From contig URHR01000008.1 in the NCBI GenBank assembly GCA_900547725.1, positions 1-45,614 of the forward strand: a stretch of DNA of 45,614 bases, read 5' to 3'. Under the pieces are notes generated by a model. It was not told the origin of the DNA and searched no databases. It saw only the letters and a list, made by a program, of their open reading frames with translations. The position numbers were made by a program, and so were the translations under genes. Positions 7,627 to 15,653 of the stretch are shown piece by piece (within the stretch, counting starts at the first letter, position 1; every line of letters begins with the position of its first letter). This stretch comes from an uncultured Eubacteriales bacterium. Lineage in GTDB: Bacteria; Bacillota; Clostridia; Oscillospirales; CAG-272.

Positions 7627-8892
7627 TCAGTTGATGTAATTGTCATAGATCGTTTTTGCGTCCTTCATGACTTCAGACCCGCCGCTTGTTTCACCCGTTA
7701 CGCAAATGTAGGTTTTGCTTTTATCTGCAGTCTGGGCAAAGCTGACAAGCGAATACACGTAATTCGAACCTGAGCCGAGCGTTCCCGTCTTTCCGCCGCC
7801 GAGCGACAGCGAAGCAAGCTTGAACGTTCCGTACTTTTTCTCGTATGCGGCAATCCGCCCCGATCCGTTCACATTGAACAGCGTACTGTAAAATTGACTG
7901 TTATACGCGGGGACGAAATCCCCGTTCTTGTTATAGCCGAACGCGCTAAACTTGCGCGACTGCGTGGAAAGAATCTCACGGATCAGTTCGCATTGCAGCG
8001 CGCGCATCATGATTGCCGCCATGTCCGAAGCGGTTGAATAATTGTTCTCGCTGTCATATCCGACCGGGTTGTCAAAATGCGTGTTCTGCAACCCCATTTT
8101 CTCAACCTCGGCGTTCATCAGGTCAACAAAAGCGGCTTCGTTCTCGGCAGGCGTAGCCTTTTTACAGATGTAGGAAGCCACCATCATCACGCAGTCCGCT
8201 GCCGAGACCACACCGATCCCGTACAACTGATCTGACAATTTCGCGCCGTCTCCGACATCTGCCCAGTGTACCGTCAGACCGCGGTATTTTCCCGCACGGA
8301 CATAGTTATGAATTTCTTCCGTGTTGGTCACGTTCTGTGACAGATCTCCTTCTTTCAGGTTCTCGCAAGCCACCAACAGCGTCATGACCTTTGTCATGGA
8401 AGCGGGAGAAAAGCGCGTGTCTGCGTCCTTCCCCGCGAGGATTTCCCCCGTTTGCGCATCGACAAGGACTGCATAATTCGAGTTGATTCCGCTGATACTC
8501 TTTGTGATTGTGCCGCTCTTCGGCAAAACCGCCGCGCCGGGGGTAAAGAGAATCGCACCCGGATCGGACGGGGTCAGCTCGGTTGTTCCTGCGTTCGTCC
8601 CGTTCGGCTTGCCGTTTCCGTGCGACGGCAACGCTGTCCGAACGGTCATCACCGCCACCAACAGGCAGGCCAACAACGCAACCGCCGCAACGGTCACGGA
8701 AAAGACAACGGTCGCAATTCCCGCGCGGCGCTCTTCCTCCGCCAATGATTCGGGACGGCGGCGCAACTGCGGCTCTTCGGGGATATCATCGACCCGCCCC
8801 ATATAGATCGACTGCCTGTCCTGCGGCGCGTTCCCCGTGCGCGGCTTGGTATTCCGGTTGCGCTCCGGAGTCATCGGATTTTTTTGGTTCAT
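7627..8892 (-). CDS. Membrane-anchored DacF-like D-Ala-D-Ala carboxypeptidase with altered SxN motif
   Basis: 421 residues. The N-terminal 55 residues are polar and Arg-rich, then one transmembrane helix (about 58-82, IATVVFSVTVAAVALLACLL) suggests a type II membrane protein with the catalytic domain outside. The peptidase S11 core has Ser165-Met-Thr-Lys168 and Lys368-Thr-Gly370, but at the place of the SxN motif it reads Ser230-Ala-Ala (VVSAADCVMM), so the usual Asn is replaced by Ala. NTHFDNPVGYDSENNYSTA is a clear family block. The changed motif may mean an altered or weak catalytic role. The C-terminal beta domain of typical PBP5-like enzymes is missing. It reads away from the DUF134 gene. 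Confidence 0.85.
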   Translation of the reverse strand: MNQKNPMTPERNRNTKPRTGNAPQDRQSIYMGRVDDIPEEPQLRRRPESLAEEERRAGIATVVFSVTVAAVALLACLLVAVMTVRTALPSHGNGKPNGTNAGTTELTPSDPGAILFTPGAAVLPKSGTITKSISGINSNYAVLVDAQTGEILAGKDADTRFSPASMTKVMTLLVACENLKEGDLSQNVTNTEEIHNYVRAGKYRGLTVHWADVGDGAKLSDQLYGIGVVSAADCVMMVASYICKKATPAENEAAFVDLMNAEVEKMGLQNTHFDNPVGYDSENNYSTASDMAAIMMRALQCELIREILSTQSRKFSAFGYNKNGDFVPAYNSQFYSTLFNVNGSGRIAAYEKKYGTFKLASLSLGGGKTGTLGSGSNYVYSLVSFAQTADKSKTYICVTGETSGGSEVMKDAKTIYDNYIN

Positions 8893-9009
8893 GGACTTCC
8901 TCCGTGAAAAATGCTCTACCTATATTTTACCGCAAAATCCGCTTCCTGTCAACCGCTTTTCGTCAGATTCTCCCATAAAAAATTTTTTACGGAATTTTTC
9001 AAAAAGTTA

Positions 9010-9038
9010 TTGACATATGACGAAAACTGTGATATAAT
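9010..9038 (+). promoter_or_regulatory. Consensus sigma-A promoter of the DUF134-rubrerythrin operon
   Basis: TTGACA (9010-9015), a 17-base spacer and TATAAT (9033-9038) form a perfect consensus promoter 35 bases before the DUF134 ATG. Confidence 0.9.
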
Positions 9039-9072
9039 AAAAGCGTCAAAGGAAAGGAGGCAGACACCGACA

Positions 9073-9492
9073 ATGGCAAGACCGAAAAAGGAACGCGTCA
9101 TCTGTGCCATGCCCCGCTTCCGCGACTTTTCACCGACCGAACAGGCGAAAGCCGACGCGCAGTTAATGTGCTTTGACGAATACGAAGTCATCCGTCTGCA
9201 CGATCTGGAACACTTCTCGCAGGAAGAAACGGCAAGACAAATGCTGATCTCCCGCCCCACCGTTACCGAACTGCTTGCCTCGGCGCATGAAAAGCTTGCG
9301 CGGATGCTGGTAAACGGCAACCGGCTGGAACTGCGCGGAAGCAGCTGTGTGGTTTGTGAGATCGGAAAAAACTGTCCCAAATCAGCGGGGAACGACTGCC
9401 CCACCAAGCATTGCTGCCGTGCGGAATGTCGGAAACGCTGTCAAAAACAAAAACAAAAAGAATCTGAAAGTAGAAAGGAAACACTGTCATGA
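9073..9492 (+). CDS. DUF134 family DNA-binding protein
   Basis: 139 residues from the ATG at 9073 (AAAGGAGG upstream; an upstream in-frame start would precede the promoter). MARPKKERVICAMPRF begins the family pattern; FDEYEVIRLHDLEHFSQEETARQM and ISRPTVTELLASAHEKLA form a sigma-70 region 4-like helix-turn-helix. The C-terminal part holds a Cys-rich segment (SCVVCEIGKNCP, CPTKHCCRAECRKRC) that may bind metal or a cluster. The gene overlaps rubrerythrin by 4 bases (ATGA), so it may regulate or sense redox for that operon (inference). Confidence 0.88.
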   Translation: MARPKKERVICAMPRFRDFSPTEQAKADAQLMCFDEYEVIRLHDLEHFSQEETARQMLISRPTVTELLASAHEKLARMLVNGNRLELRGSSCVVCEIGKNCPKSAGNDCPTKHCCRAECRKRCQKQKQKESESRKETLS

Positions 9493-10037
9493 AAAAATGG
9501 AGATGCACAATTTGCGGAGAAATCGTTGAATCCGAAACCAGACCCGAGAGCTGCCCGCTCTGCCATGCGTCGGGCGATAAGTTCGAGGAAGTTGTTGAGG
9601 AAGGCGTGACTTGGGCAACCGAGCACGTGGTTGGCATTGCGAAAGACGCACCCGCAGAAATCGTGGAGGGTCTGCGCGCCAACTTCCAGGGCGAGTGCAC
9701 CGAAGTCGGGATGTACCTTGCCATGTCCCGCGTTGCGGCAAGAGAGGGCTACCCCGAGATCGCGCTTTACTGGAAGGAAGCCGCGTTGGAAGAGGCGGAG
9801 CATGCGGCAAAGTTTGCGGAACTGCTCGGCGAATGCGTCAGTGATTCCACCGAAAAGAACCTGTCCGTCCGCGTTGCGGCGGAGAACGGCGCAACCGTCG
9901 GCAAGTTCGAGCTTGCAAAGATGGCGAAGGCGGCAAATCTGGACGCGATCCACGACACCGTGCATGAAATGGCAAAGGACGAGGCGCGCCACGGCAGAGC
10001 GTTTGCAGGTCTGCTGAAGCGTTATTTCGGAAAATAA
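9489..10037 (+). CDS. Rubrerythrin with N-terminal rubredoxin domain (reverse rubrerythrin)
   Basis: 182 residues. Residues 1-35 form a rubredoxin-like Fe(SCys)4 site (CTICGE...CPLCHAS), and the rest is a four-helix ferritin-like di-iron domain (GECTEVGMYLAMSRVA, EAALEEAEHAAKFAEL, VHEMAKDEARHGRAFAGLL with the EXXH motifs). The rubredoxin-first order defines the reverse rubrerythrins that reduce peroxide and oxygen in anaerobes with NADH-derived electrons. It is translationally coupled to the DUF134 gene. Confidence 0.94.
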   Translation: MKKWRCTICGEIVESETRPESCPLCHASGDKFEEVVEEGVTWATEHVVGIAKDAPAEIVEGLRANFQGECTEVGMYLAMSRVAAREGYPEIALYWKEAALEEAEHAAKFAELLGECVSDSTEKNLSVRVAAENGATVGKFELAKMAKAANLDAIHDTVHEMAKDEARHGRAFAGLLKRYFGK

Positions 10038-10045
10038 GGAAACAA

Positions 10046-10081
10046 AGAAAAAGTGGGGGCAATCCCCCGCTTTTTCTGCTT
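10046..10081 (+). terminator. Terminator after rubrerythrin
   Basis: AGAAAAAGTGGGGG (10046-10059) and CCCCCGCTTTTTCT (10064-10077) pair over 14 bases with one G-U pair and a CAAT loop; the right arm contains the T-run. Confidence 0.85.
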
Positions 10082-10108
10082 TTCTGGCAAGAAAATTCCG
10101 CAAAACGG

Positions 10109-10137
10109 TTGACAAAACGCAAAAACTGTGCTACAAT
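10109..10137 (+). promoter_or_regulatory. Sigma-A promoter of the DUF1508 gene
   Basis: TTGACA (10109-10114), 17 bases, TACAAT (10132-10137), 35 bases before the ATG at 10172. Confidence 0.85.
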
Positions 10138-10171
10138 TAATGTAGAATGTTTATTGCATGGAGGGTGTATT

Positions 10172-11440
10172 ATGGGATTGTTCAAGCTGTTCAGAAAAGA
10201 CAAGAAAAAGAATGAGCAGGCGGCGTCTGCCGAGCCGGTAACACCGGAGATCAAGAAGGAAGAGCCTATCGCCCAACCGCCCGAGACAGTTGCCGAAACA
10301 CCGAAAACCGCTCCTGCCGTACCCGCGACGGCAGCGGAAAAGGCGTCCGAAAAGACGGCTGAAAAGTCTGCGACGAAGCCTGCCGCAAAGAAGCCGACAG
10401 CCGCAAAAGCGCCTGCCAAGGCGACATCTGCCGGAACTACAGTTCCGAAGAAGCCGACCGCCGCGCCTTCAGCTGCAACAAAGAAAACGACTGCCGCGCC
10501 CAAAGCAACTGCCGCCAAGCCTGCCTTTTCCAAAGCGCCCGCAGCAGTCCGTACATCGTCTACCCCCGTCCGTCAGGTCGGTCGCCCCTTCTTCGTAACC
10601 ACAGAAGAGGACATCCGCATCGCGTTTGACGAAGCCATTGCCGCCGCAGAAGCCGAGATCGCCGCAAACGGTGCAAAGGCAGTCGGTAAATACGAGTTCA
10701 ATCTGGAAGTTGACGGCTATCACTTCTATCTGATTGCCAACAACGGACAGGTTCTGTTCGACAGCCCCAGTTTTACCACCCTGCTCGGCGCGCTCAACGG
10801 CATCAAGACCTTCAAGAAAACCGTTGCGAACACCGAATTCGCCATCAAAAAGGACAAATACGGTCGTTTCCGCTTCATCCTTGCCAACAAGTACTACGGC
10901 GAGAACTACAGCACCAAGGATCAGTGCCAGAAATGCGCGGAATCGGTCAAGAACTTTGCAAACAACTCCCGCATCACGCGCTATAAGCCCGACAGCGAGT
11001 CCATCGCCGCGTTTGAAGCCGCCAAGAGCACCAAGCGCACGCCGGACAGCCTGAACTGGGAGCAGATTGCCAAGGCAGAAGCCGCCGCAGTCAAAATGGG
11101 CAAGTTCGAAATCGTCAAGGAAGAGGACGGCGAATACAGCTTCTATCTCCTCGCAAACAACGGGCAGATTCTCTACTCCAGCCGCTACTATGCAAGCGAG
11201 GTTGCCTGCCGCAAGGGTGTGGAATCCTTCAAGCGCGCCGCTTATGTCGGAAACTTCTTTGTTGACCGCGATAAGTTCGGCAACTATCGGTATGTGCTGA
11301 AGAACATCGGCTCTGCGCCGAGCTTCATCGGGGAATCCTACGATAACAAGCCCCAATGCGAAAAGGTCATCGACTCCGTAAAGAACTTCATCGTCACCGC
11401 GACGATTGAGGTAGAGGATGCCGATACCGCTGAAAACTGA
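10172..11440 (+). CDS. Repeat protein with four DUF1508 (YegP-like) modules behind an Ala/Pro/Lys linker
   Basis: 422 residues from the ATG at 10172 (GGAGG at 10160-10164). A basic start (MGLFKLFRKDKKK) leads into about 130 residues of low-complexity Ala/Pro/Lys/Thr sequence. The remainder holds two tandem pairs of the small beta-beta-alpha DUF1508 module: GKYEFNLEVDGYHFYLIANNGQ / NTEFAIKKDKYGRFRFILAN, then GKFEIVKEEDGEYSFYLLANNG / GNFFVDRDKFGNYRYVLKN. Each ends in a helix such as KNFANNSRI or KNFIVTATI. DUF1508 domains are widespread and of unknown function; single-module YegP of Escherichia coli is a small stress-related protein. No signal peptide or membrane helix is seen. Confidence 0.85.
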   Translation: MGLFKLFRKDKKKNEQAASAEPVTPEIKKEEPIAQPPETVAETPKTAPAVPATAAEKASEKTAEKSATKPAAKKPTAAKAPAKATSAGTTVPKKPTAAPSAATKKTTAAPKATAAKPAFSKAPAAVRTSSTPVRQVGRPFFVTTEEDIRIAFDEAIAAAEAEIAANGAKAVGKYEFNLEVDGYHFYLIANNGQVLFDSPSFTTLLGALNGIKTFKKTVANTEFAIKKDKYGRFRFILANKYYGENYSTKDQCQKCAESVKNFANNSRITRYKPDSESIAAFEAAKSTKRTPDSLNWEQIAKAEAAAVKMGKFEIVKEEDGEYSFYLLANNGQILYSSRYYASEVACRKGVESFKRAAYVGNFFVDRDKFGNYRYVLKNIGSAPSFIGESYDNKPQCEKVIDSVKNFIVTATIEVEDADTAEN

Positions 11441-11463
11441 TTTTCTTCTCCTTTTTCAGCTCA

Positions 11464-11494
11464 CCCCGCTGCCGTTTGGCAGCGGGGCTTTTTT
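11464..11494 (+). terminator. Terminator after the DUF1508 gene
   Basis: CCCCGCTGCC (11464-11473) and GGCAGCGGGG (11478-11487) with a GTTT loop, followed by CTTTTTT. Confidence 0.92.
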
Positions 11495-11570
11495 CGACGC
11501 ATTCACATCTTTTCCGACGTCGAATACACTGGTATCAGCGGTAAGAACCGCAAGAGGAAAGGAAAACGGT

Positions 11571-11828
11571 ATGAACAGAAGTTATCTGAACAACACCTAC
11601 CGGGCGGGCTGTCGAGCGCCCGTCGGTCAGGCAATCCCAACCATGTCGGGCGGCGCTTCCTGTCCGTGCAGGAAACCCGACCCCGACAAAACGCTGTCCC
11701 CCGCGTTGGCGATCGCGTATGTACCGAGCCAACGCTTTGAAAAACTGTATGCGGCGGGAGAGGCGCTGCGGCACGGCACATTGTTTGCCGACCTCGATCT
11801 CCCCTACTGCGCGGGAGGCGGAAGATGA
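11571..11828 (+). CDS. cotJA: Spore coat-associated protein CotJA
   Basis: 85 residues from the ATG at 11571, which has AGAGGAAAGG upstream. The C-terminal half LAIAYVPSQRFEKLYAAGEALRHGTLFADLDLPY is the CotJA signature. First gene of cotJABC, a mother-cell operon whose products associate with the spore coat; in Bacillus subtilis it is controlled by sigma-E. A possible sigma-E-like -10 element AATACACT lies at 11522-11529, but I could not find a convincing -35, so the promoter is not called. The stop overlaps the cotJB start. Confidence 0.92.
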   Translation: MNRSYLNNTYRAGCRAPVGQAIPTMSGGASCPCRKPDPDKTLSPALAIAYVPSQRFEKLYAAGEALRHGTLFADLDLPYCAGGGR

Positions 11829-12109
11829 TGGGGAATCTGTGCAACGCGGGCAACCGCGACGAACGCTCCGCACTGTTCGGGCAAATCGGAGAGGTCAGCT
11901 TTGTAATGGATGAGCTTCGCCTCTTTCTTGACACGCACCCCGACTGTCGGGAAGCGCTTGCAATGTACGAAACAAACCGCGCACGGCGGCGGGAACTGAT
12001 TGACAGCTATACGGCAAAATACGGTCCGATCGAAGCATACAGTGCGGGCGGCGAAACCGAGTGGAACTGGACCGACGCGCCGATGCCGTGGGAAAGCGAG
12101 GCAAACTGA
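11825..12109 (+). CDS. cotJB: Spore coat protein CotJB
   Basis: 94 residues; ATG at 11825 overlaps the cotJA stop (a second ATG follows directly at 11828). The sequence LFGQIGEVSFVMDELRLFLDTHPDCREAL and the C-terminal WNWTDAPMPWE are typical of CotJB. It is needed, with CotJA and CotJC, for a coat-associated complex. Overlap of one base with cotJC (TGATG) shows tight coupling. Confidence 0.92.
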   Translation: MMGNLCNAGNRDERSALFGQIGEVSFVMDELRLFLDTHPDCREALAMYETNRARRRELIDSYTAKYGPIEAYSAGGETEWNWTDAPMPWESEAN

Positions 12110-12720
12110 TGTGGGAATATGAAAAGAGACTGCAGTTTCCGGTTAAAATCAAGAATCCGGACGCACGGGCGGCAAAGGTCATCATCAGCCAGTACGGTGG
12201 CCCGGACGGCGAGTTGGGCGCGTCATTGCGCTATCTCTCCCAACGGTTTGCCATGCCCTACAACCGCGTTGCGGGGCTTCTGACCGATATCGGCACAGAG
12301 GAACTGGCGCACCTTGAAATGATCGGCGCGATCGTGTATCAGCTGACGCGCAATCTGACCCCGGAGCAGATCAAGGCGCAGGGCTTTGACGCGTACTTTG
12401 TGGATTTCACCACGGGAGTTTACCCGCAGTCGGCGGGCGGTACCCCCTTCAGCGCAATGGCAATTGCCTCAAAGGGCGACCCGATTACCGATCTGACCGA
12501 GGACATGGCGGCGGAGCAAAAGGCGCGCACGACCTACGACAACATTCTCAAATTGGTGGATGACCCCGATATCATCGCGCCGATCCGTTTCCTGCGGGAG
12601 CGCGAAATCGTCCACTTCCAACGCTTCGGCGAAGCACTCGGAATGGTTCGCGAGCATCTGGACTCCAAGAATTACTACTATTACAACCCCGCCTATCCAA
12701 ACGGCTGTCGCAATCGGTAA
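12109..12720 (+). CDS. cotJC: Spore coat manganese catalase CotJC
   Basis: 203 residues from the ATG at 12109 (an upstream in-frame start would lie inside cotJB). The ferritin-like manganese catalase fold is visible from the metal-ligand blocks: GELGASLRYLSQRFAMP, IGTEELAHLEMIGAIVYQL, MAAEQKARTTYDNIL and FLREREIVHFQRFGEAL. C-terminal YYYYNPAYP is frequent in CotJC. It decomposes hydrogen peroxide at the spore coat. Confidence 0.95.
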   Translation: MWEYEKRLQFPVKIKNPDARAAKVIISQYGGPDGELGASLRYLSQRFAMPYNRVAGLLTDIGTEELAHLEMIGAIVYQLTRNLTPEQIKAQGFDAYFVDFTTGVYPQSAGGTPFSAMAIASKGDPITDLTEDMAAEQKARTTYDNILKLVDDPDIIAPIRFLREREIVHFQRFGEALGMVREHLDSKNYYYYNPAYPNGCRNR

Positions 12721-12733
12721 ACAGGCGCAAACG

Positions 12734-12780
12734 GAAAGCACCCACGCAATCTGCATGGGTGCTTTCGGCTTGCTTTCCGT
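12734..12780 (+). terminator. Terminator of the cotJABC operon
   Basis: GAAAGCACCCA (12734-12744) pairs with TGGGTGCTTTC (12756-12766), with an inner GCA/TGC pair set. The run after it is only moderately T-rich. Confidence 0.7.
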
Positions 12781-13074
12781 GTTTTCTTCTTATACCCGCG
12801 AAACCGCCCAAGGCAAGGGGATATTCGCGGTTGAAATCGGACGCGGCGCCCGCGTAACGGCGCGAGCCGTTCCATCATCCTCTTCAAACGCTCCGACAAG
12901 ATTTTTCCGGAACGACCTGCCAACCGGTGCCCTCCTTCCGCTCGGTGTTCCGATGTCTTCATCGGGTTTTCCTCCGTTGCGCAACCGGTTAGCAATCTCT
13001 CCCCTTCTTCGGCAACAGTATCCCGCATTGTCGGAACTTTTGTAAGGGTTTTGGGCAAGTTTGCGGGAAAAGGA
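12781..13074. other. Intergenic stretch without a recognisable feature
   Basis: Between the cotJ terminator and the AraC-gene promoter I see no convincing gene, hairpin or repeat. Open frames exist on both strands, but their products look like random GC-rich translations (Arg/Pro/Ser-rich), and none has a good ribosome site. Confidence 0.5.
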
Positions 13075-13103
13075 TTGCATTCCGGCGCGGTCTGTGCTAT
13101 AAT
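13075..13103 (+). promoter_or_regulatory. Promoter of the AraC-type regulator gene
   Basis: TTGCAT (13075-13080), 17-base spacer, TATAAT (13098-13103). The transcript would begin near 13110, which forces the start codon downstream to the GTG at 13135. Confidence 0.8.
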
Positions 13104-13134
13104 AAAAGCAGAACATTCCCATGGAGGTATCGCC

Positions 13135-13977
13135 GTGCTGACACACCAGACGCAGAATACCGTTCCCGGCGAGACTTACAATGTCTATCGCTATCGGGAA
13201 CGGTTCTTCTATCCGCATTTTCACAAAAGCTTTGAGGTGGCATACCTGACGGGCGGCACAGCCTGTTTCACCGTTGGCGGGCGGGACTTTTCCCTTTGCA
13301 CGGGAGACTTCGTGATGGTGCTCCCCTTCGAGCCGCACAGTTTTACCGTTCGGGGAGACGGCGAACTGACGGTCACCGTATTCTCCGCAGGGCTTGCGCC
13401 CGCCTTTTCGCGGATGACGCAGGGTATGCGGGGAGAGAGCGCCGTGTTCCGTTGCGGTGACGCAACCCGCGCGTTTTTTGAAGCAGGCATTTCGGCAACA
13501 GCCGAAGCGCCGGTTACCGAAGTCCCACGCGGCGCGGAACTGCTGGAGGTCGGAGCGCGGCTTTCGGCGGTCTGCGCGGACTATATCCGGGCAGTCCCCC
13601 TGCATCCCTGCGAATCAGGCACCGCAATCCTTGCCCGCATTCCGGAATACATCGACCGTCATTTCCGAGAGGACATCTCGGTCGGGAGCGCCGCAAAGGC
13701 GCTCGGCTACAGCGAAAGCCGCCTGTCCGCCGTCATTCGGGATCAATTGCGCATTCCCTTCAAGACCTTGGTCAATCAGGCGCGGTTTGAATACGCAAGC
13801 CGCCTGTTGGCAGACGGCACGGCGAGCATCACCGAAATCGCGTTGGAGAGCGGATTTCAGAGCGTTCGCACCTTCAACCGCGTATTCAGAGAACTGTCGG
13901 GGGGACTGTCGCCCCGTCAGTGCTTTGCGCCGAACCAAGCTGTGCCCGAACCAGCATCACCGCCGCAGGCGGAATGA
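13135..13977 (+). CDS. AraC-family transcriptional regulator
   Basis: 280 residues from a GTG at 13135, preceded by GGAGG at 13123-13127. An N-terminal cupin-type sugar-sensing domain (FYPHFHKSFEVAYLTGG, GDFVMVLPFEPHSF) precedes a C-terminal double helix-turn-helix (about 180-270): SVGSAAKALGYSESRLSAVI and ASITEIALESGFQSVRTFNRVFRELSGG. Placed among three glycan-active genes it is the likely regulator of the carbohydrate cluster. Its 3' end overlaps the convergent GH51 gene by 92 bases, so both C-termini are encoded on opposite strands of the same DNA. Confidence 0.9.
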   Translation: MLTHQTQNTVPGETYNVYRYRERFFYPHFHKSFEVAYLTGGTACFTVGGRDFSLCTGDFVMVLPFEPHSFTVRGDGELTVTVFSAGLAPAFSRMTQGMRGESAVFRCGDATRAFFEAGISATAEAPVTEVPRGAELLEVGARLSAVCADYIRAVPLHPCESGTAILARIPEYIDRHFREDISVGSAAKALGYSESRLSAVIRDQLRIPFKTLVNQARFEYASRLLADGTASITEIALESGFQSVRTFNRVFRELSGGLSPRQCFAPNQAVPEPASPPQAE

Positions 13978-15394
13978 CCAAACGCTCCGGATTTTCCATT
14001 GCAACCGCACGCGGAATGACGGTTTCGGGGCATTCGAAGGTGTTGTGCGAATTCATGCGCTCGCCCGCAAGCAGATACGCTTCCGCTTCCCCGCCCCATT
14101 CCGCGCCGAGCAGAACGGGATTGACCGTAACCGTCTCCTCGCAGGAGCAGTTCGCAAGCGTCATGGTCAGCACGCCGTCCCGCACCGATGCGGATACCGA
14201 CAGGCGCGCGGCGGGGTCGCCGTTGTCCTCCACAACCGTGCGGACCGCCTCGGCATTCTGATGATGCCGGTACATCTCAAACACATAGAAATTCGGCGTG
14301 GCAACACAGTGCGCCCCCTCGGTCAGAAACAGAGAATGGAGATTGTTGCACAGCTGTGCGACATTCGCCATTCTGACCTTGTCGCAATGGTTGTTGAAGA
14401 GGTTCAGCGTGAGCGCAGCAATCACCGCGTCGCGCATGGTGGACTGCTGCTCGTACAGGTTCTTCCCGGCGCTCGGTCCTGAACCTTCGGGATGCCAACA
14501 GCCCCATTCGTCGATGACCAACTTCATGCGATCCTCCATCCCGCGCCCGCGGGCAATCGCATAGTGGCGGCAGATCAGCTCCTCCATGCGCGCCGCTTTT
14601 TCGATCAGCGTATCCCACTCCTCGCGCGTAAACTCCACCGCGTCCCCGCCTTTTCCGCAGTAGTAGTGGAAGCTCATGCCGTCCACGGGCGCGTGACCGT
14701 CCTGCAAGCCCGCCGTCAGCGCCTCGGTCCATGCGTAGTCCGCGCCGTTTGCGCCGCCGCAGATCAGTTCGCCCCCGCCCTGCTTTCCGAGCAGATTTTT
14801 AACCACCGTGGCAAACCGACGGTATTCCGACACGTAAAATTCGGGCGTCATATTTCCCCCGCCGCCCCAGTTCTCGTTGCCAATCCCCCAATAGGGAATG
14901 TCAAACGGCTCGGGACTGCCGTTTTTTTCGCGTTCACACGCCAGAGTCGTGCTTCCGCGCGGTGCGGTGCAATATTCCACCCAATCGCGGATCTCCATCG
15001 GCGAAACCGAGGTCACATTCACGGCAAAATACGGCTTTGCGCCCACCATGCCGCAGAAATCCATGAATTCGTGCGTTCCCACCTCGTTTGTCTCAACCCT
15101 GCCGTCATAGGATGTCCACCAGCCCGCGCGGATCGGGCGATTCCCGCCGATACCGTCGCGCCAACGGTAGGTTTCGGCGAAGCACCCGCCCGGCCAACGG
15201 ATAACAGGCGGCGCGATCCGACGGAGTTTTTCGACGATCTCGCGGCGAAATCCGCGAATGTTTGGAATCGGAGAATCCTTTCCGACCCAAAGCCCGTCCC
15301 GCATCACACCGCCAATGTGCTCGGCAAAATGCCCGTACAGTTCGGGCGCAATCCTGCCAAGCTTTTCCGGGTATACCAGATAAACGGTTTTCAT
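13886..15394 (-). CDS. Alpha-L-arabinofuranosidase, GH51
   Basis: 502 residues from the ATG at 15394 (AAAGGAGGAATT ahead). Family GH51 hydrolyses terminal alpha-L-arabinofuranosyl residues from arabinan and arabinoxylan oligosaccharides, usually in the cytoplasm; no signal peptide is present. The (beta/alpha)8 barrel shows RWPGGCFAETYRWRDGIG, the acid/base Glu174 in GIGNENWGGGGN and the nucleophile Glu296 in VIDEWGCWH, followed by the C-terminal beta domain. The length is normal for the family. Last 30 residues are read opposite the 3' end of the AraC gene; they lack conserved motifs. Confidence 0.93.
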   Translation of the reverse strand: MKTVYLVYPEKLGRIAPELYGHFAEHIGGVMRDGLWVGKDSPIPNIRGFRREIVEKLRRIAPPVIRWPGGCFAETYRWRDGIGGNRPIRAGWWTSYDGRVETNEVGTHEFMDFCGMVGAKPYFAVNVTSVSPMEIRDWVEYCTAPRGSTTLACEREKNGSPEPFDIPYWGIGNENWGGGGNMTPEFYVSEYRRFATVVKNLLGKQGGGELICGGANGADYAWTEALTAGLQDGHAPVDGMSFHYYCGKGGDAVEFTREEWDTLIEKAARMEELICRHYAIARGRGMEDRMKLVIDEWGCWHPEGSGPSAGKNLYEQQSTMRDAVIAALTLNLFNNHCDKVRMANVAQLCNNLHSLFLTEGAHCVATPNFYVFEMYRHHQNAEAVRTVVEDNGDPAARLSVSASVRDGVLTMTLANCSCEETVTVNPVLLGAEWGGEAEAYLLAGERMNSHNTFECPETVIPRAVAMENPERLVIPPAAVMLVRAQLGSAQSTDGATVPPTVL

Positions 15395-15529
15395 ACAATT
15401 CCTCCTTTGACCCAATCCGGATCTTTTTGTATTTCCATCATACCACAACCGCGCCCGGAAGTCTCGCCAAAATCCAACCTCTGTCGGTCATTTTCCGCTT
15501 TTCCGCACCGTACAAAAATTGATTTCCTC

Positions 15530-15582
15530 TTGACATTCCACTGTTGACAGAGTATAATAATATCGGATATTCGGTATCGGAT
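15530..15582 (+). promoter_or_regulatory. Consensus promoter with downstream direct repeats (candidate operator) for the GH-D glycosidase gene
   Basis: TTGACA (15530-15535), 17 bases, TATAAT (15553-15558). Two copies of TATCGGAT follow at 15561-15568 and 15575-15582, 14 bases apart, covering the expected transcription start. Direct repeats of this kind suit an AraC-type or LacI-type regulator, and the AraC gene lies nearby; the link is an inference. Confidence 0.75.
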
Positions 15583-15653
15583 GTAACCGAAAGATCCTGC
15601 CCGACCGCATGAAGGCAACACTGCACAGATACCGAAAGCAAAGGAGTCCTCCA

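Noticed and set aside
11497..11529. Sigma-E promoter for cotJABC
   Set aside because: A -10-like AATACACT is present, but no -35 element at the right distance is convincing.
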